This document shows positions 12,333-22,656 of a DNA stretch of 36,560 nt, in pieces. Source of the stretch: an uncultured Pelagibacteraceae bacterium (GTDB lineage Bacteria; Pseudomonadota; Alphaproteobacteria; Pelagibacterales; Pelagibacteraceae); the NCBI GenBank assembly GCA_902514745.1, contig CABXRX010000006.1, positions 1-36,560 on the forward strand. The letters are read 5' to 3'. Made by a program: the position numbers and the translations under genes. The notes below the pieces were generated by a model. It saw nothing but the letters and a program-made list of their open reading frames with translations. It had not been told where the DNA came from and searched no databases. Numbering within the stretch: the stretch's first letter is position 1; each line of letters begins with the position of its first letter.

Positions 12333-13043
12333 ATGTCTGAAATAGCTTTGATAGGAAAAAAAATAGGGATGACTAGAGAATTTTATAAAACTGGTCAGTT
12401 GGTTCCTGTAACTGTTCTAAAAGTTGAAAAAGCAAGAGTTATTCAAGTCATAGATGAAGAAAAAAGAGGCTACAAAGCAGTACAGCTTGGATATGGAAAG
12501 ATTAAGAATTCAAAACTTACAAAAGCTATGAAAGGCTTTTTTGCTAAAAAAAACACAGAAGCCAAAAAAACTCTTAAAGAATATAGAGTTAAAGACACTG
12601 AAAATTACAAAGAAGGAAATGAGTTTGGTTTAGAAATATTTAAGGATATTAAATTTGTTGATACTAGATCAAAAACAATAGGTAAAGGTTTTGCTGGTGC
12701 AATGAAAAGATGGAATTTTGGGGGTTTAAGAGCCAGCCATGGTGTATCAATTTCACACAGAGCTCATGGTTCAACAGGTCATAGCCAAGATCCTGGAAAA
12801 GTATTTAAAGGAAAAAAAATGGCTGGTCACATGGGTGATAGACTTAGAACTATGCTTAATATTGAAATAATTAAAACAGATTTAGAAAATGAACTTTTAT
12901 ATTTAAAAGGTTCAATTCCAGGTTCAAAAAATACAGAAATAGTCGTAAGAAAATCAGTAAAAGAAATTAACAAGATGACTATGTCTGAAAAAATTGCTGC
13001 GGCAGAAGAAGCTAAAAAAACACCAGATAAAAAGAAAAAATAA
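12333..13043 (+). CDS. rplC: 50S ribosomal protein L3
   Basis: IGKKIGMTREF...KGFAGAMKRWNFGGLRASHGVSISHRAHGSTGHSQDPGKVFKGKKMAGHMG. Confidence 0.98.
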   Translation: MSEIALIGKKIGMTREFYKTGQLVPVTVLKVEKARVIQVIDEEKRGYKAVQLGYGKIKNSKLTKAMKGFFAKKNTEAKKTLKEYRVKDTENYKEGNEFGLEIFKDIKFVDTRSKTIGKGFAGAMKRWNFGGLRASHGVSISHRAHGSTGHSQDPGKVFKGKKMAGHMGDRLRTMLNIEIIKTDLENELLYLKGSIPGSKNTEIVVRKSVKEINKMTMSEKIAAAEEAKKTPDKKKK

Positions 13044-13666
13044 TGAAATTAGAAAAAATAAGTATTGATGGAAAAAAAGACACTATTGAAGTGTTGGATA
13101 AAATATTTTCTGCAAAAATTAATAGCAAATTAGTTAGTAGTGTTTTATATAAATCTAACGCTAATTACAAAGGTAGGCATGCTAAAACAAAACAACAAAA
13201 TGAAGTTAGTGGTCCTACTTCAAAAATTTATGCTCAGAAAGGTACTGGTGGAGCAAGACATGCAAGTAAAAAAGCGCCTATATTTGTAGGTGGTGGTATA
13301 GCTCATGGTCCCAAAGGTGAACTTGCATATAAAAAAAGAAAATTAAATAAAAATGAAAAAAAACTTAGTGTGGCATCTTTAATTACGGAAAAGAACAAAC
13401 ATCAAAATTTATTAATATTAAATGATTTTAGTTCAGAAATTAAAAAAACAAAAGAAATGAACGCAATTATTCAAAAACTAGAAATTACAAATTCATTAAT
13501 AATATTGGATAAAGCTTCTAAAGAAAAAATAGAAAAATCAGCTAGAAACATTCCAAATGTTAAAGTAACTGATGTTAACCATTTTAGCTCATATGATATT
13601 ATAAGATTTAAAAAAGTTGTGTTTACTGAAAGTTCAGTAAAAGAATTAGAAAAGAGATATTCTTAA
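13043..13666 (+). CDS. rplD: 50S ribosomal protein L4
   Basis: 207 aa; GRHAKTKQQNEVSGPTSKIYAQKGTGGARHASKKAPIFVGGGIAHGP. Confidence 0.97.
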   Translation: MKLEKISIDGKKDTIEVLDKIFSAKINSKLVSSVLYKSNANYKGRHAKTKQQNEVSGPTSKIYAQKGTGGARHASKKAPIFVGGGIAHGPKGELAYKKRKLNKNEKKLSVASLITEKNKHQNLLILNDFSSEIKKTKEMNAIIQKLEITNSLIILDKASKEKIEKSARNIPNVKVTDVNHFSSYDIIRFKKVVFTESSVKELEKRYS

Positions 13667-13667
13667 A

Positions 13668-13961
13668 ATGGATAAAATACATTTATACGATAAAATTGTT
13701 TCTCCAATGGTTACAGAGAAATCAACTAATTTGTCAGAACAAAATAAAATTGTTTTTAAAGTTCCTGTAGGAGCAAACAAAACAAATTTAAAAAAAAATA
13801 TCGAGAAAATTTTTAAGGTAAACGTGACTAAAATAAATATAATTAATAAACAAAATAGAATTAAAGTTACCAGAGGCAAAAAAGTTAGAGTTTCTGGATT
13901 CAAGAAAGCAATAATAACTCTTAAAAAAGGTCAAAGTATTGACCTAACAACAGGTATTTAG
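13668..13961 (+). CDS. rplW: 50S ribosomal protein L23
   Basis: 97 aa; DKIVSPMVTEKSTNLSEQNKIVFKVPVGANKTNLKKNIEKIFKVNV; position between rplD and rplB. Confidence 0.96.
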   Translation: MDKIHLYDKIVSPMVTEKSTNLSEQNKIVFKVPVGANKTNLKKNIEKIFKVNVTKINIINKQNRIKVTRGKKVRVSGFKKAIITLKKGQSIDLTTGI

Positions 13962-13964
13962 TAA

Positions 13965-14804
13965 ATGGCATTAAAAACATTTAAACCTTATACAAAGTCA
14001 ACAAGAGGAACTATCCTTGTTGATAGAACTGGATTGTGGAAAGGCAAACCTTTCAAATCACTTGTGTCTCCAAAAAATGCAATGAAAGGAAGAAATAACA
14101 ACGGACATATTACTAATATAAATAGATCTGGTGGCCATAAAAAAATGTATAGACATGTAGATTTTTACCGTAAAAAATTTGATATGGAAGCTACTGTTGA
14201 AAGAATTGAATACGATCCAAATAGATCATGTTACATAATGTTAGTTAAATTTGAAGACGGATCTCATGCTTATTACTTGGCACCTCAAAAAATAAAAACT
14301 GGAGATAAAATTGTGAATGGTGCTAAAAAAGAAATTAAAGTTGGAAATTGTATGCCTCTACAAGATATTCCAGTTGGTATAAACATACATAATGTTGAAA
14401 TTCAACCAGGTGCAGGTGGTAAAATTGCTAGATCAGCCGGTTCATCAGTAACTATTAGTGGTCTTGATGGAAACTATAGTTTAATTAAACTTTCCTCAGG
14501 GGAAGTAAGAAAAATTGACTCCAGATCTTTAGCTACTATAGGAATTTTAACTAACCCGGACCAAAAAAATATCAAAATTGGAAAAGCTGGAAGATCAAGA
14601 TGGCTTGGAAGAAAACCACATACTAGAGGTGTTGTTAAAAACCCAGTTGATCACCCACACGGTGGTGGGGAAGGTAAGTCAGCTGGTGGAAGACACCCTG
14701 TATCACCTACAGGTCAATCTGCAAAAGGATTAAAAACAAGAGACAATAAGAGAACAGATAAATACATTGTTAAGAGAAGAAATAAAAGGAAGGACGCTAA
14801 GTAA
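13965..14804 (+). CDS. rplB: 50S ribosomal protein L2
   Basis: 279 aa; [22 protein letters not shown]...[28 protein letters not shown]. Confidence 0.99.
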   Translation: MALKTFKPYTKSTRGTILVDRTGLWKGKPFKSLVSPKNAMKGRNNNGHITNINRSGGHKKMYRHVDFYRKKFDMEATVERIEYDPNRSCYIMLVKFEDGSHAYYLAPQKIKTGDKIVNGAKKEIKVGNCMPLQDIPVGINIHNVEIQPGAGGKIARSAGSSVTISGLDGNYSLIKLSSGEVRKIDSRSLATIGILTNPDQKNIKIGKAGRSRWLGRKPHTRGVVKNPVDHPHGGGEGKSAGGRHPVSPTGQSAKGLKTRDNKRTDKYIVKRRNKRKDAK

Positions 14805-15100
14805 TGGCTAGATCAGTCTGGAAAGGACCTTTTGTTGAGGAAAGCTTAATAAAAAAAGTGGATAAATACAAAGATGATCCCAAAAAAATACCTATCAAAA
14901 CATGGTCAAGAAAATCAACTATACTACCTGATTTTGTTGGTGTTAGTTTTCAAATTTATAACGGGAAAAAATTTATTCCAATTACGATATCTGAAGATAT
15001 GGTTGGACATAAGCTTGGTGAATTTGCACCAACTAGAACTTTTTACGGACATACACCAGCAGATAAAAAAGCTAAACCTGCAACAGCGGCTAAAAAATAA
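14804..15100 (+). CDS. rpsS: 30S ribosomal protein S19
   Basis: [18 protein letters not shown]...[16 protein letters not shown]...[18 protein letters not shown]. Confidence 0.98.
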   Translation: MARSVWKGPFVEESLIKKVDKYKDDPKKIPIKTWSRKSTILPDFVGVSFQIYNGKKFIPITISEDMVGHKLGEFAPTRTFYGHTPADKKAKPATAAKK

Positions 15101-15102
15101 TT

Positions 15103-15501
15103 ATGAATAAGACTAAGAAAAAAAATAGAAAAAAAGTTGATACAGTCAAATCTGTAAATAACAGTATTAGAACTAGTGTTAGAAAACTTAATCCTATCTT
15201 AAAAAGTATTGTAGGAAAAAAAGTAGATGTAGCTATGAGAGATTTACAATTTTCAGCAAAAAGAATTAGTAAAGACATAAGAAAAACAATTGGTTCTGCA
15301 GTTGCAAATGCTGAAAATAACTTTCAATACGATATTGATAATTTAGTAGTTAAAGAAGCGTATTGTGGAAAAAAAATTGTAATGAAAAGATTTAGACCAA
15401 GAGCGAAAGGAAGAGCTGCGCCAATATTAAAGCCATGGTCAACTGTAACTATAATTTTATCAGAAGTTAAACAAATGGAGAGTCATGGGACAAAAGGTTA
15501 A
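15103..15501 (+). CDS. rplV: 50S ribosomal protein L22
   Basis: [49 protein letters not shown]...[26 protein letters not shown]. Confidence 0.96.
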   Translation: MNKTKKKNRKKVDTVKSVNNSIRTSVRKLNPILKSIVGKKVDVAMRDLQFSAKRISKDIRKTIGSAVANAENNFQYDIDNLVVKEAYCGKKIVMKRFRPRAKGRAAPILKPWSTVTIILSEVKQMESHGTKG

Positions 15502-16165
15502 TCCTGTAGGTTTTAGATTAGGTATTAACAGAGGTTGGGACTCTGTTTGGTATGCTAAAAAGAAAGATTTTGGAAATTATTTAATTGAAGATTTTAAAAT
15601 TAGAAATTACATCAAAAAAAATGTAGTTAACTCAGGTGTTTCAAAAGTAATGATAGAGAGAACATCTAATAAATGTTATGTGACCATATATACGTCAAGA
15701 CCTGGTTTTGTAATTGGTAAGAAGGGAAGTGATATTGATAAAATAAAAAATAATTTATCAAAATTTACAGCTAATGAAGTTGCTCTAAATATCAAAGAAG
15801 TAAAAAAACCAGAAACTAACGCATATTTAGTTGCTGAAAATATAGCTCAACAACTTGTAAAAAGAATTTCATACCGAAGAGCAATGAAAAGATCAATGCA
15901 ATCATGCCTTAGATTGGGTGCAAAAGGAATTAAAGTTTCCATTAGTGGTAGACTGGGTGGTAACGAAATAGCAAGAACTGAATGGTTGAGAGAAGGAAGT
16001 ATACCGTCTCATACTTTAAGAGCTGATATAGACTATGCAGAAGCTGAAGCTTTAACAACATACGGAATTATTGGAATTAAAGTTTGGATTTATAAGGGTG
16101 AAGTTTTTGCAAGAGAGTTTAGCCAAGAAACAAACAAAGTCACACCAAAAGAAGGTAAAGAATAA
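15485..16165 (+). CDS. rpsC: 30S ribosomal protein S3
   Basis: 226 aa; [24 protein letters not shown]...[17 protein letters not shown]...[30 protein letters not shown]. Overlaps rplV by 17 nt. Confidence 0.98.
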   Translation: MGQKVNPVGFRLGINRGWDSVWYAKKKDFGNYLIEDFKIRNYIKKNVVNSGVSKVMIERTSNKCYVTIYTSRPGFVIGKKGSDIDKIKNNLSKFTANEVALNIKEVKKPETNAYLVAENIAQQLVKRISYRRAMKRSMQSCLRLGAKGIKVSISGRLGGNEIARTEWLREGSIPSHTLRADIDYAEAEALTTYGIIGIKVWIYKGEVFAREFSQETNKVTPKEGKE

Positions 16166-16575
16166 TGCTTCAGCCAGTTAGAACTAGATGGAGAAAAGCT
16201 CATAAAGGAAGAATCCATGGTACAGCAACAAGAGCTAGTAGCATAAACTATGGTGCATTTGCATTGAAAGCTTTACAACCAGAAAGAATTACCGGAAAAC
16301 AAATTGAAGCTGCTAGAGTAGCATTAACTAGACATATGAAAAGGCAGGGAAGAGTATGGACCAGAGTATTTCCAAACATTCCAGTATCAAAAAAACCTAT
16401 TGAAGTCAGAATGGGTAAAGGTAAAGGAAATCCTGAATTTTTTGCCTGTAGAGTTAAGCCAGGAAGAATTTTGTTTGAAGTTGATGGTGTTTCAGAGCAA
16501 ATAGCTAAAGAGGCTTTATATAAGGCGTCAGCTAAATTGCCAATAAAGACCAAAACTATTAAGAGGTTCGCTTAA
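16165..16575 (+). CDS. rplP: 50S ribosomal protein L16
   Basis: 136 aa; [16 protein letters not shown]...RKQ-type region; [47 protein letters not shown]. Confidence 0.98.
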   Translation: MLQPVRTRWRKAHKGRIHGTATRASSINYGAFALKALQPERITGKQIEAARVALTRHMKRQGRVWTRVFPNIPVSKKPIEVRMGKGKGNPEFFACRVKPGRILFEVDGVSEQIAKEALYKASAKLPIKTKTIKRFA

Positions 16576-16576
16576 T

Positions 16577-16768
16577 ATGAAAAAACAAGAAATAAAAAAA
16601 TTATCTAAAGACGAAATGATAAAGAATATTGATAAGTTAAAAAAAGATCTTTTTAACTTTAGATTTCAAAAGATGAATTCACAGGTGACAAATCCTGCAA
16701 AAATTGGTGAAACCAAAAAAACAATAGCAAGATTAAAAACAATATTAAAAGGAAAAATTAATGCCTAA
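16577..16768 (+). CDS. rpmC: 50S ribosomal protein L29
   Basis: 63 aa; [37 protein letters not shown]; position between rplP and rpsQ. Confidence 0.93.
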   Translation: MKKQEIKKLSKDEMIKNIDKLKKDLFNFRFQKMNSQVTNPAKIGETKKTIARLKTILKGKINA

Positions 16769-16997
16769 AAAAATATTAACTGGAGTTGTTATAAGTGATA
16801 AGCCAAACAAAACTATAACTGTGATGGTTGAAAGAAAATATTCTCATCCTGTTCTTAAAAAAGTAATAAAAGTAAGAAAAAATTATAATGCTCATGATGA
16901 AAATAATAAATTTAAAAAAGGTGATAAAGTTTCAATTATTGAAAGTAAGCCGTTTTCAAAAAATAAAAAATTCCAAGTAATGGAGAATACAAAATAA
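16761..16997 (+). CDS. rpsQ: 30S ribosomal protein S17
   Basis: 78 aa; [66 protein letters not shown]. Confidence 0.96.
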   Translation: MPKKILTGVVISDKPNKTITVMVERKYSHPVLKKVIKVRKNYNAHDENNKFKKGDKVSIIESKPFSKNKKFQVMENTK

Positions 16998-17365
16998 TGA
17001 TAGGTGTACAAACAGAGTTACAGGTGGCAGATAATACAGGTGCTAAAAGAATAGAATGTATAAAAGTACTTGGTGGGTCCAAAAGAAGATATGCAAGTAT
17101 TGGAGATACCATTGTTATTGCTGTTAAAGAGGCAATACCAAAAGGTAAAGTTAAAAAAGGTACTGTGCATAAAGCAGTTGTAGTGAGAGTTAAAAAAGGA
17201 ATTCATCGTAATGATGGCTCAAAAGTCAAATTTGATAATAACGCAGCAGTTTTAGTTGATGACAAAGGTGAACCAGTAGGTACTAGAATTTTTGGTCCAG
17301 TTACAAGAGAGTTAAGAAGTAGAGGACAGATGAAAATAATTTCATTAGCGCCGGAGGTTTTATAA
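16997..17365 (+). CDS. rplN: 50S ribosomal protein L14
   Basis: 122 aa; [55 protein letters not shown]...[13 protein letters not shown]. Confidence 0.98.
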   Translation: MIGVQTELQVADNTGAKRIECIKVLGGSKRRYASIGDTIVIAVKEAIPKGKVKKGTVHKAVVVRVKKGIHRNDGSKVKFDNNAAVLVDDKGEPVGTRIFGPVTRELRSRGQMKIISLAPEVL

Positions 17366-17366
17366 A

Positions 17367-17612
17367 ATGATTAAAAAAGGTTTAAAAGTAAGAGTTTTAA
17401 CAGGTAAAGATAAAAAAAAAGAAGGTGAAGTTATAGAAATTGACAGACCCAATAATAGAGCAAAAGTTAAAGAAATTAATATGGTAAAAAAACATGTTAA
17501 AACCACTAAAGAGAAAAAAGGTGGAATTGTATCAAAAGAGAGCTTTATTCATTTATCAAACCTTAAATTAATTGATGAAAAAGTAGCTAAAAAAGCAGAG
17601 GCTAAAAAATAA
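17367..17612 (+). CDS. rplX: 50S ribosomal protein L24
   Basis: 81 aa; [66 protein letters not shown]. Confidence 0.95.
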   Translation: MIKKGLKVRVLTGKDKKKEGEVIEIDRPNNRAKVKEINMVKKHVKTTKEKKGGIVSKESFIHLSNLKLIDEKVAKKAEAKK

Positions 17613-18166
17613 TGACACCAAGATTAAAAGAAATTTATAGCAAAGAAATTCAGCCAGCTTTAAAAGACAGTTTAGGTCTAAAAAATATTTTTATGGCACC
17701 TAGAATTGAAAAAATTGTTTTGAATATGGGGCTAGGACTAGATGGAGCTGATGCGAAAATTTTAAAAGCAGCAGAAGAAGATATGGGAAAAATTACTGGT
17801 CAAAAACCTGTAATAACAAAATTTAAAAAATCGGTTGCAAATTTTAAAACAAGAAAAGGGTCAAATGCTGGTTTAAAAGTAACTTTAAGAAAAAACAAAA
17901 TGTATGAATTTATTGATAGATTAGTAAATATTGCATTACCTAGAATTAAAGACTTTAGAGGACTCTCTCCTAAAGGTTTTGATAAATTTGGTAATTATAC
18001 ATTTGGTGTTAAAGAACATATAATTTTCCCAGAGGTAAGTTTTGATAGAGCAGATAAAGTACGTGGTCTTGATATTGTAGTTGTTATTAAAGCTTTAAAT
18101 AAAGATCATGCGTTTGCATTATTAGAAAAAATGAATTTCCCATTTATTAAAAAAGGAGACAATTAA
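17612..18166 (+). CDS. rplE: 50S ribosomal protein L5
   Basis: 184 aa; NIFMAPRIEKIVLNMGLG...ITGQKPVITKFKKSVANFKTRKG...LPRIKDFRGLSPKGFDKFGNYTFGVKEHIIFPE. Confidence 0.98.
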   Translation: MTPRLKEIYSKEIQPALKDSLGLKNIFMAPRIEKIVLNMGLGLDGADAKILKAAEEDMGKITGQKPVITKFKKSVANFKTRKGSNAGLKVTLRKNKMYEFIDRLVNIALPRIKDFRGLSPKGFDKFGNYTFGVKEHIIFPEVSFDRADKVRGLDIVVVIKALNKDHAFALLEKMNFPFIKKGDN

Positions 18167-18168
18167 AC

Positions 18169-18474
18169 ATGGCTAAAGTTAGTGCTGTAAACAAGAACGA
18201 TAAAAGAATTAAACTTTCTAACAAACTTTACAAAAAGAGACAAAGTTTAAAGAAAATAATTATGGATAAGAAATTACCATTGGAAGAAAGATTTAAAGCA
18301 CAACAAAAATTATCTCAAATGCCAAGAAATTCAGCAAAAATAAGAGTGATGAATAGATGCAAAATTACAGGAAGACCTCATGGAGTGTATAGAAAATTAA
18401 AAATATCAAGAATAGCTTTAAGAGACTTAGGTTTAGCTGGATTAATTCCAGGAATGACTAAGTCTAGCTGGTAG
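18169..18474 (+). CDS. rpsN: 30S ribosomal protein S14 (zinc-independent, C- type)
   Basis: 101 aa; LSQMPRNSAKIRVMNRCKITGRPHGVYRKLKISRIALRDLGLAGLIPGMTKSSW; lacks the CXXC pairs of the C+ form. Confidence 0.97.
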   Translation: MAKVSAVNKNDKRIKLSNKLYKKRQSLKKIIMDKKLPLEERFKAQQKLSQMPRNSAKIRVMNRCKITGRPHGVYRKLKISRIALRDLGLAGLIPGMTKSSW

Positions 18475-18485
18475 AAAGGAAAATT

Positions 18486-18881
18486 ATGAGTTTAACTGAT
18501 CCAATTGGAGATATGATAGCAAGAGTAAAAAATGCTCAAGCAAGAAACCACAAAAAAGTTGAATTACCATCTTCAAACTTTAAAACTAAAATAGCTGACA
18601 TCCTTAAGAGCGAAGGATTTATTAAAGACTTTAAAATTGATGCTGAAGATAAGAAACCAACCCTATCTTTAGAACTTAAGTATCACTCAGGAAATCCTGT
18701 TATCAGCGCTTTTGAACGTGTCTCAAAACCTGGTAGAAGAATTTTTTCTAGTGCAGAAAGCTTGCCAAAAGTCAACAATGGCCTAGGTATCGCAATTGTC
18801 TCTACTCCTAAAGGAGTGATGACAGATATAGATGCAAGAAAACAACGCGTTGGTGGTGAAATAATTTGTAAGGTATTTTAA
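18486..18881 (+). CDS. rpsH: 30S ribosomal protein S8
   Basis: 131 aa; MSLTDPIGDMIARVKNAQ...RVSKPGRRIFSSAESLPKVNNGLGIAIVSTPKGVMTDIDARKQRVGGEIICKVF. Confidence 0.98.
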   Translation: MSLTDPIGDMIARVKNAQARNHKKVELPSSNFKTKIADILKSEGFIKDFKIDAEDKKPTLSLELKYHSGNPVISAFERVSKPGRRIFSSAESLPKVNNGLGIAIVSTPKGVMTDIDARKQRVGGEIICKVF

Positions 18882-19420
18882 TGTCTAAAATTGGTAAAAT
18901 AAGTATTTCTATTCCTGAAAAAGTTAAAGTTGTTTTAGCTGGCAACATGCTAAATATTGAGGGTCCATTAGGCAAAAAATCTGTTGATATTGATTTAGAA
19001 ATGTTCAACCTTGACATTAAAGAAGGCAAAGAAATATCTATTAAACCCAAAAAAATAGATCAGAATTCTAAAAGACTTTGGGGCATGAATAGAAGTTTGA
19101 TTAATAATGCAGTGATCGGTTCTAGTAAAGGCTATGAAAAAACATTAGAGTTAATTGGAGTTGGTTACAGAGCTGCTTTAAAAGGAAAACAATTAAACCT
19201 ACAACTAGGCTATAGTCATGATATCAATTATGATATTCCTGATGGAATTAAAATTGAAGTTGAAAAACAAACAACTTTAAAAATTACAGGATCTGATAAA
19301 CAACAAGTTGGTTCTGTGGCATCAAAAATAAAAACATACAGAAAAATTGAACCGTACAAAGGTAAAGGAATACGTGAAAAAGGACAATATGTTCTTAAAA
19401 AAGAAGGAAAGAAAAAATAA
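18881..19420 (+). CDS. rplF: 50S ribosomal protein L6
   Basis: 179 aa; [16 protein letters not shown]...[25 protein letters not shown]...[31 protein letters not shown]. Confidence 0.97.
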   Translation: MSKIGKISISIPEKVKVVLAGNMLNIEGPLGKKSVDIDLEMFNLDIKEGKEISIKPKKIDQNSKRLWGMNRSLINNAVIGSSKGYEKTLELIGVGYRAALKGKQLNLQLGYSHDINYDIPDGIKIEVEKQTTLKITGSDKQQVGSVASKIKTYRKIEPYKGKGIREKGQYVLKKEGKKK

Positions 19421-19776
19421 TGAAATTAAATACAAGCATTAGAAAAAGATTTAGAGTAAGCAATAAAGTAAAAAAAGTTGCTTCTAAAGATAGATTTAGA
19501 CTATGTATTTCAAGATCGTCAAAAAATATTTCTGCACAAATAATAGATGATATTAATAAAGTTACATTGTTGTCAGCTTCATCTATAGAAAAAGATATTA
19601 AATCAGGAGATAAGGTTAATAAAACTGAACTTTCTAAAATAGTTGCAACAAAACTTGCAAAAAAAGCTCAAGAGAAGAAAATCACAAAAATTTACTTTGA
19701 TAGAGGCATTTATAGATATCATGGCAGAGTTAAAGTATTTGCTGAAACCTTACGTGAAAATGGAATGGAATTTTAA
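19420..19776 (+). CDS. rplR: 50S ribosomal protein L18
   Basis: 118 aa; [12 protein letters not shown]...[20 protein letters not shown]...[26 protein letters not shown]. Confidence 0.96.
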   Translation: MKLNTSIRKRFRVSNKVKKVASKDRFRLCISRSSKNISAQIIDDINKVTLLSASSIEKDIKSGDKVNKTELSKIVATKLAKKAQEKKITKIYFDRGIYRYHGRVKVFAETLRENGMEF

Positions 19777-19778
19777 TT

Positions 19779-20294
19779 ATGGAAAATTTTAAAGATAAAA
19801 AAACTGACGATATACTAGAAAAATTAGTCCACATTAACCGTATTACAAAAGTAGTAAAAGGTGGTCGGAGATTTGGTTTTTCTGCACTAGTTGTTGTTGG
19901 AAATCAAGCAGGTAAAATTGGAATTGCTCATGCAAAAGCAAAACAAGTACCTGACGCAATTAAAAAGGCTAACGAAGTAGCTAGAAGAAAATTAATTCAT
20001 ATACCTTTAAGAGAAGGAAGAACAATTCATCATGACGTAAAAGCAAAAGATGGATCTGGAAGAATTGTGTTAAGAGCGGCATCTAAAGGAACTGGTATTA
20101 TTGCGGGTGGACCAGTAAGGGCTGTTTGCGAAGTATTAGGAGTTAAAGATATTGTTGCAAAATCAATGGGAACTTCAAATGCTCATAATGTTATTAGAGC
20201 TACTATGAAAGCATTATTAAAACAAAATTCACCAAAACAAATTTCAGCGATTAGAAACAAAAAGATTTCTGAAATAGTTGAGAAAAGAGGATAA
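19779..20294 (+). CDS. rpsE: 30S ribosomal protein S5
   Basis: 171 aa; LEKLVHINRITKVVKGGRRFGFSALVVVGNQAGKIGIAHAKAKQVPDAIKKA...GGPVRAVCEVLGVKDIVAKSMGTSNAHNVIRAT. Confidence 0.98.
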   Translation: MENFKDKKTDDILEKLVHINRITKVVKGGRRFGFSALVVVGNQAGKIGIAHAKAKQVPDAIKKANEVARRKLIHIPLREGRTIHHDVKAKDGSGRIVLRAASKGTGIIAGGPVRAVCEVLGVKDIVAKSMGTSNAHNVIRATMKALLKQNSPKQISAIRNKKISEIVEKRG

Positions 20295-20746
20295 TGATTA
20301 CTTTAAACACTAAAGATAAAATTAATAAATCAAAAATGCGTGTTGGTAGAGGTATTGGATCTGGAAAAGGTAAAACCTCTGGACGAGGTGTGAAAGGTCA
20401 AAAATCAAGATCTGGTGTTGCTATTAAATCTTTTGAGGGTGGTCAAATGCCTTTATATAGAAGACTACCTAAAAGAGGATTTAATCCTATCTCTAGATCA
20501 AACATAGCAATAATGAATCTAGAAAAAATTCAATCATTTATAAGTAAAAAAACTATTAATCCAAGCGATACTATAAATATAGAGTTGCTTAAAAAACTTA
20601 AACTAATTAATAAAAATTCTCAAAAACTAAAGATACTAGGTACAGGAGAGATTAAGGATAAAATTAACATAGAGGCAGATTTAGCATCTAAATCAGCAAT
20701 AGAGAAACTAGAAAAAATTAGTGGATCTATTCAATTGAAAAAATAA
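20294..20746 (+). CDS. rplO: 50S ribosomal protein L15
   Basis: 150 aa; RVGRGIGSGKGKTSGRGVKGQKSRSGVAIKSFEGGQMPLYRRLPKRGFN. Confidence 0.97.
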   Translation: MITLNTKDKINKSKMRVGRGIGSGKGKTSGRGVKGQKSRSGVAIKSFEGGQMPLYRRLPKRGFNPISRSNIAIMNLEKIQSFISKKTINPSDTINIELLKKLKLINKNSQKLKILGTGEIKDKINIEADLASKSAIEKLEKISGSIQLKK

Positions 20747-20755
20747 TAAATTTCA

Positions 20756-22036
20756 ATGAGTGCGTCGTCATCATCTAACGATTTAAGAAATAGAATACTA
20801 TTTACTATATTCATTCTTGCAGTTTATAGATTTGGTACTTTTGTACCATTACCAGGTATTGACCCTGAGCAACTTAAAGTGATGATGGATGGTAACCAAA
20901 AAGGTTTACTTGGAATGTTCAATGTTTTCGCTGGCGGTGCTGTAAGTAGAATGGCAATATTTGCATTAGGAATAATGCCTTACATTTCATCTGCGATTAT
21001 AGTTCAACTTTTAACTGGTGTATCAGAATATTTTAAAAATTTAAAAGCTCAAGGTGAAACTGGAAGAGCAAAAATTACTCAAATTACAAGATATGGAACT
21101 GTATTATTAGCAACAGTTCAAGGATATGGTTTATCCGTTGGTTTAGAGTCATCGGCGGACCTAGTAATAAATCCTGGTGCTTTTTTCAAAATTACAACAG
21201 TTACGACTATTGTAGCTGGTACAATGTTTTTAATGTGGCTAGGTGAACAAATCACTCAAAGAGGTATCGGGAATGGTATTTCGTTAATAATATTTGCAGG
21301 TATAGTTGCAGAAATCCCAAGAGCTTTAGTTACAACTATTGAACTAGGTAGAACAGGTGCTGTGTCGACTTTCATGATTTTAGCTATTTTTGTTTTATTA
21401 GTTGCTACAATTTTATTTGTAGTTTTTATGGAAAGAGCTTTAAGAAAAATTTTAATTAATTACCCTAAAAGACAAATGGGAAATAAAATGTATGGTGGAG
21501 AATCATCTCATCTACCACTTAAAATAAACCAAGCTGGAGTTATTCCTGCTATTTTTGCATCAGCTTTGCTTTTATTGCCAGTAACTTTTTCAAACTTTTC
21601 TTTTTCAAATAATGATACATTTTTAAATTTAAGTTCTTACTTTACTCAAGGTCAGCCTCTTTATATGCTGTTGTATGCATCTGGAATAATATTTTTTACT
21701 TTTTTCTATACTTCTATTACTTTCAACCCTACCGAAACTGCAGACAATTTAAGAAAGTATGGTGGTTTTGTACCAGGAATTAGACCTGGCGAAAGTACAG
21801 CCTTATATATTCAAAACATATCTACTAAATTAACAACTATAGGGGCATTGTATTTGACTCTAGTTTGTTTAATGCCTGAATTTTTAATTGCAAATTATCC
21901 GATCCCTTTTTATTTAGGTGGTGCTTCAATTTTAATTGTTGTTGTTGTTGCTATTGATACAGTGACACAAATTCAAACAAGATTAATGAGTTCCCAGTAC
22001 GAACAATTAATCAAGAAAACAAAATTTGGTAAGTAA
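20756..22036 (+). CDS. secY: Protein translocase subunit SecY
   Basis: 426 aa multi-spanning membrane protein; FGTFVPLPGID, GIMPYISSAIIVQLLT, QRGIGNGISLIIFAGI, NPTETADNLRKYGGFVPGIRPG. Confidence 0.98.
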   Translation: MSASSSSNDLRNRILFTIFILAVYRFGTFVPLPGIDPEQLKVMMDGNQKGLLGMFNVFAGGAVSRMAIFALGIMPYISSAIIVQLLTGVSEYFKNLKAQGETGRAKITQITRYGTVLLATVQGYGLSVGLESSADLVINPGAFFKITTVTTIVAGTMFLMWLGEQITQRGIGNGISLIIFAGIVAEIPRALVTTIELGRTGAVSTFMILAIFVLLVATILFVVFMERALRKILINYPKRQMGNKMYGGESSHLPLKINQAGVIPAIFASALLLLPVTFSNFSFSNNDTFLNLSSYFTQGQPLYMLLYASGIIFFTFFYTSITFNPTETADNLRKYGGFVPGIRPGESTALYIQNISTKLTTIGALYLTLVCLMPEFLIANYPIPFYLGGASILIVVVVAIDTVTQIQTRLMSSQYEQLIKKTKFGK

Positions 22037-22600
22037 GTGAATATTATTTTATTTGGGCCTCCAGGCGCAGGTAAAGGTACCCAGTCAAAGTATTTAGTTA
22101 ATAAACTGAAAAATTTTCAAGTTTCCACAGGTGATATTTTAAGAGAAGAAATTAAAAAAAACTCAACTATTGGTCAGCAAATAACAAACAATATGAACGA
22201 AGGTAAATTTGTTAGTGATGAAATTGTTAATGATTTAATAGAAAAAATAATTTTTGATCCTCAAAAAAAAGACAAATTAATATTTGACGGATACCCTAGA
22301 TCATTAAGCCAGGCAAAACATTTAGATCTATTATTAGATAAATCAAACCAAAAAATTGACCATATTTTTTTTCTAAATGTAAATAAAGACACAATTGTAA
22401 AAAGAATTGATAAAAGGAAATTATTAGAAAATAGATCAGATGATGACACTGACACTATCCTTAAAAGATATGATACCTACATGGAAACTACTAGACCAGT
22501 ACTGGATTTCTACTCCAAGAATCCAAATTTCCATGAGATAAACGGAACACAAGAAATTGATCAAATAACAAGGGAAATCGAGGCTTTTATCAATGTTTAA
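22037..22600 (+). CDS. adk: Adenylate kinase (GTG start)
   Basis: 187 aa; NIILFGPPGAGKGTQSKYL...FQVSTGDILREE...FDGYPRSLSQAKHLD; lies between secY and rpsM as in many bacteria. Confidence 0.96.
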   Translation: MNIILFGPPGAGKGTQSKYLVNKLKNFQVSTGDILREEIKKNSTIGQQITNNMNEGKFVSDEIVNDLIEKIIFDPQKKDKLIFDGYPRSLSQAKHLDLLLDKSNQKIDHIFFLNVNKDTIVKRIDKRKLLENRSDDDTDTILKRYDTYMETTRPVLDFYSKNPNFHEINGTQEIDQITREIEAFINV

Positions 22601-22604
22601 GACG

Positions 22605-22632
22605 TTGACTTTAGGTAATCTTATTATATAAA
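22605..22632 (+). promoter_or_regulatory. Candidate sigma70-type promoter for the rpsM-rpsK-rpoA-rplQ block
   Basis: TTGACT (22605-22610), 16-nt spacer, TATAAA (22627-22632), in the 56-nt gap between adk and rpsM. Confidence 0.5.
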
Positions 22633-22656
22633 AGGCACAAATTTATCACAAAAATT

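Noticed and set aside
14874-15110. 78-aa ORF overlapping rpsS in another frame
   Set aside because: rpsS is unambiguous; the alternate product has no recognisable features.
16248-16553. 101-aa antisense ORF in rplP, plus other short ORFs at 13646-13903, 15090-15278, 17018-17206, 18808-19050, 22261-22455, 24729-24951
   Set aside because: All antisense to clear genes of the r-protein/adk block and lacking domain signal.
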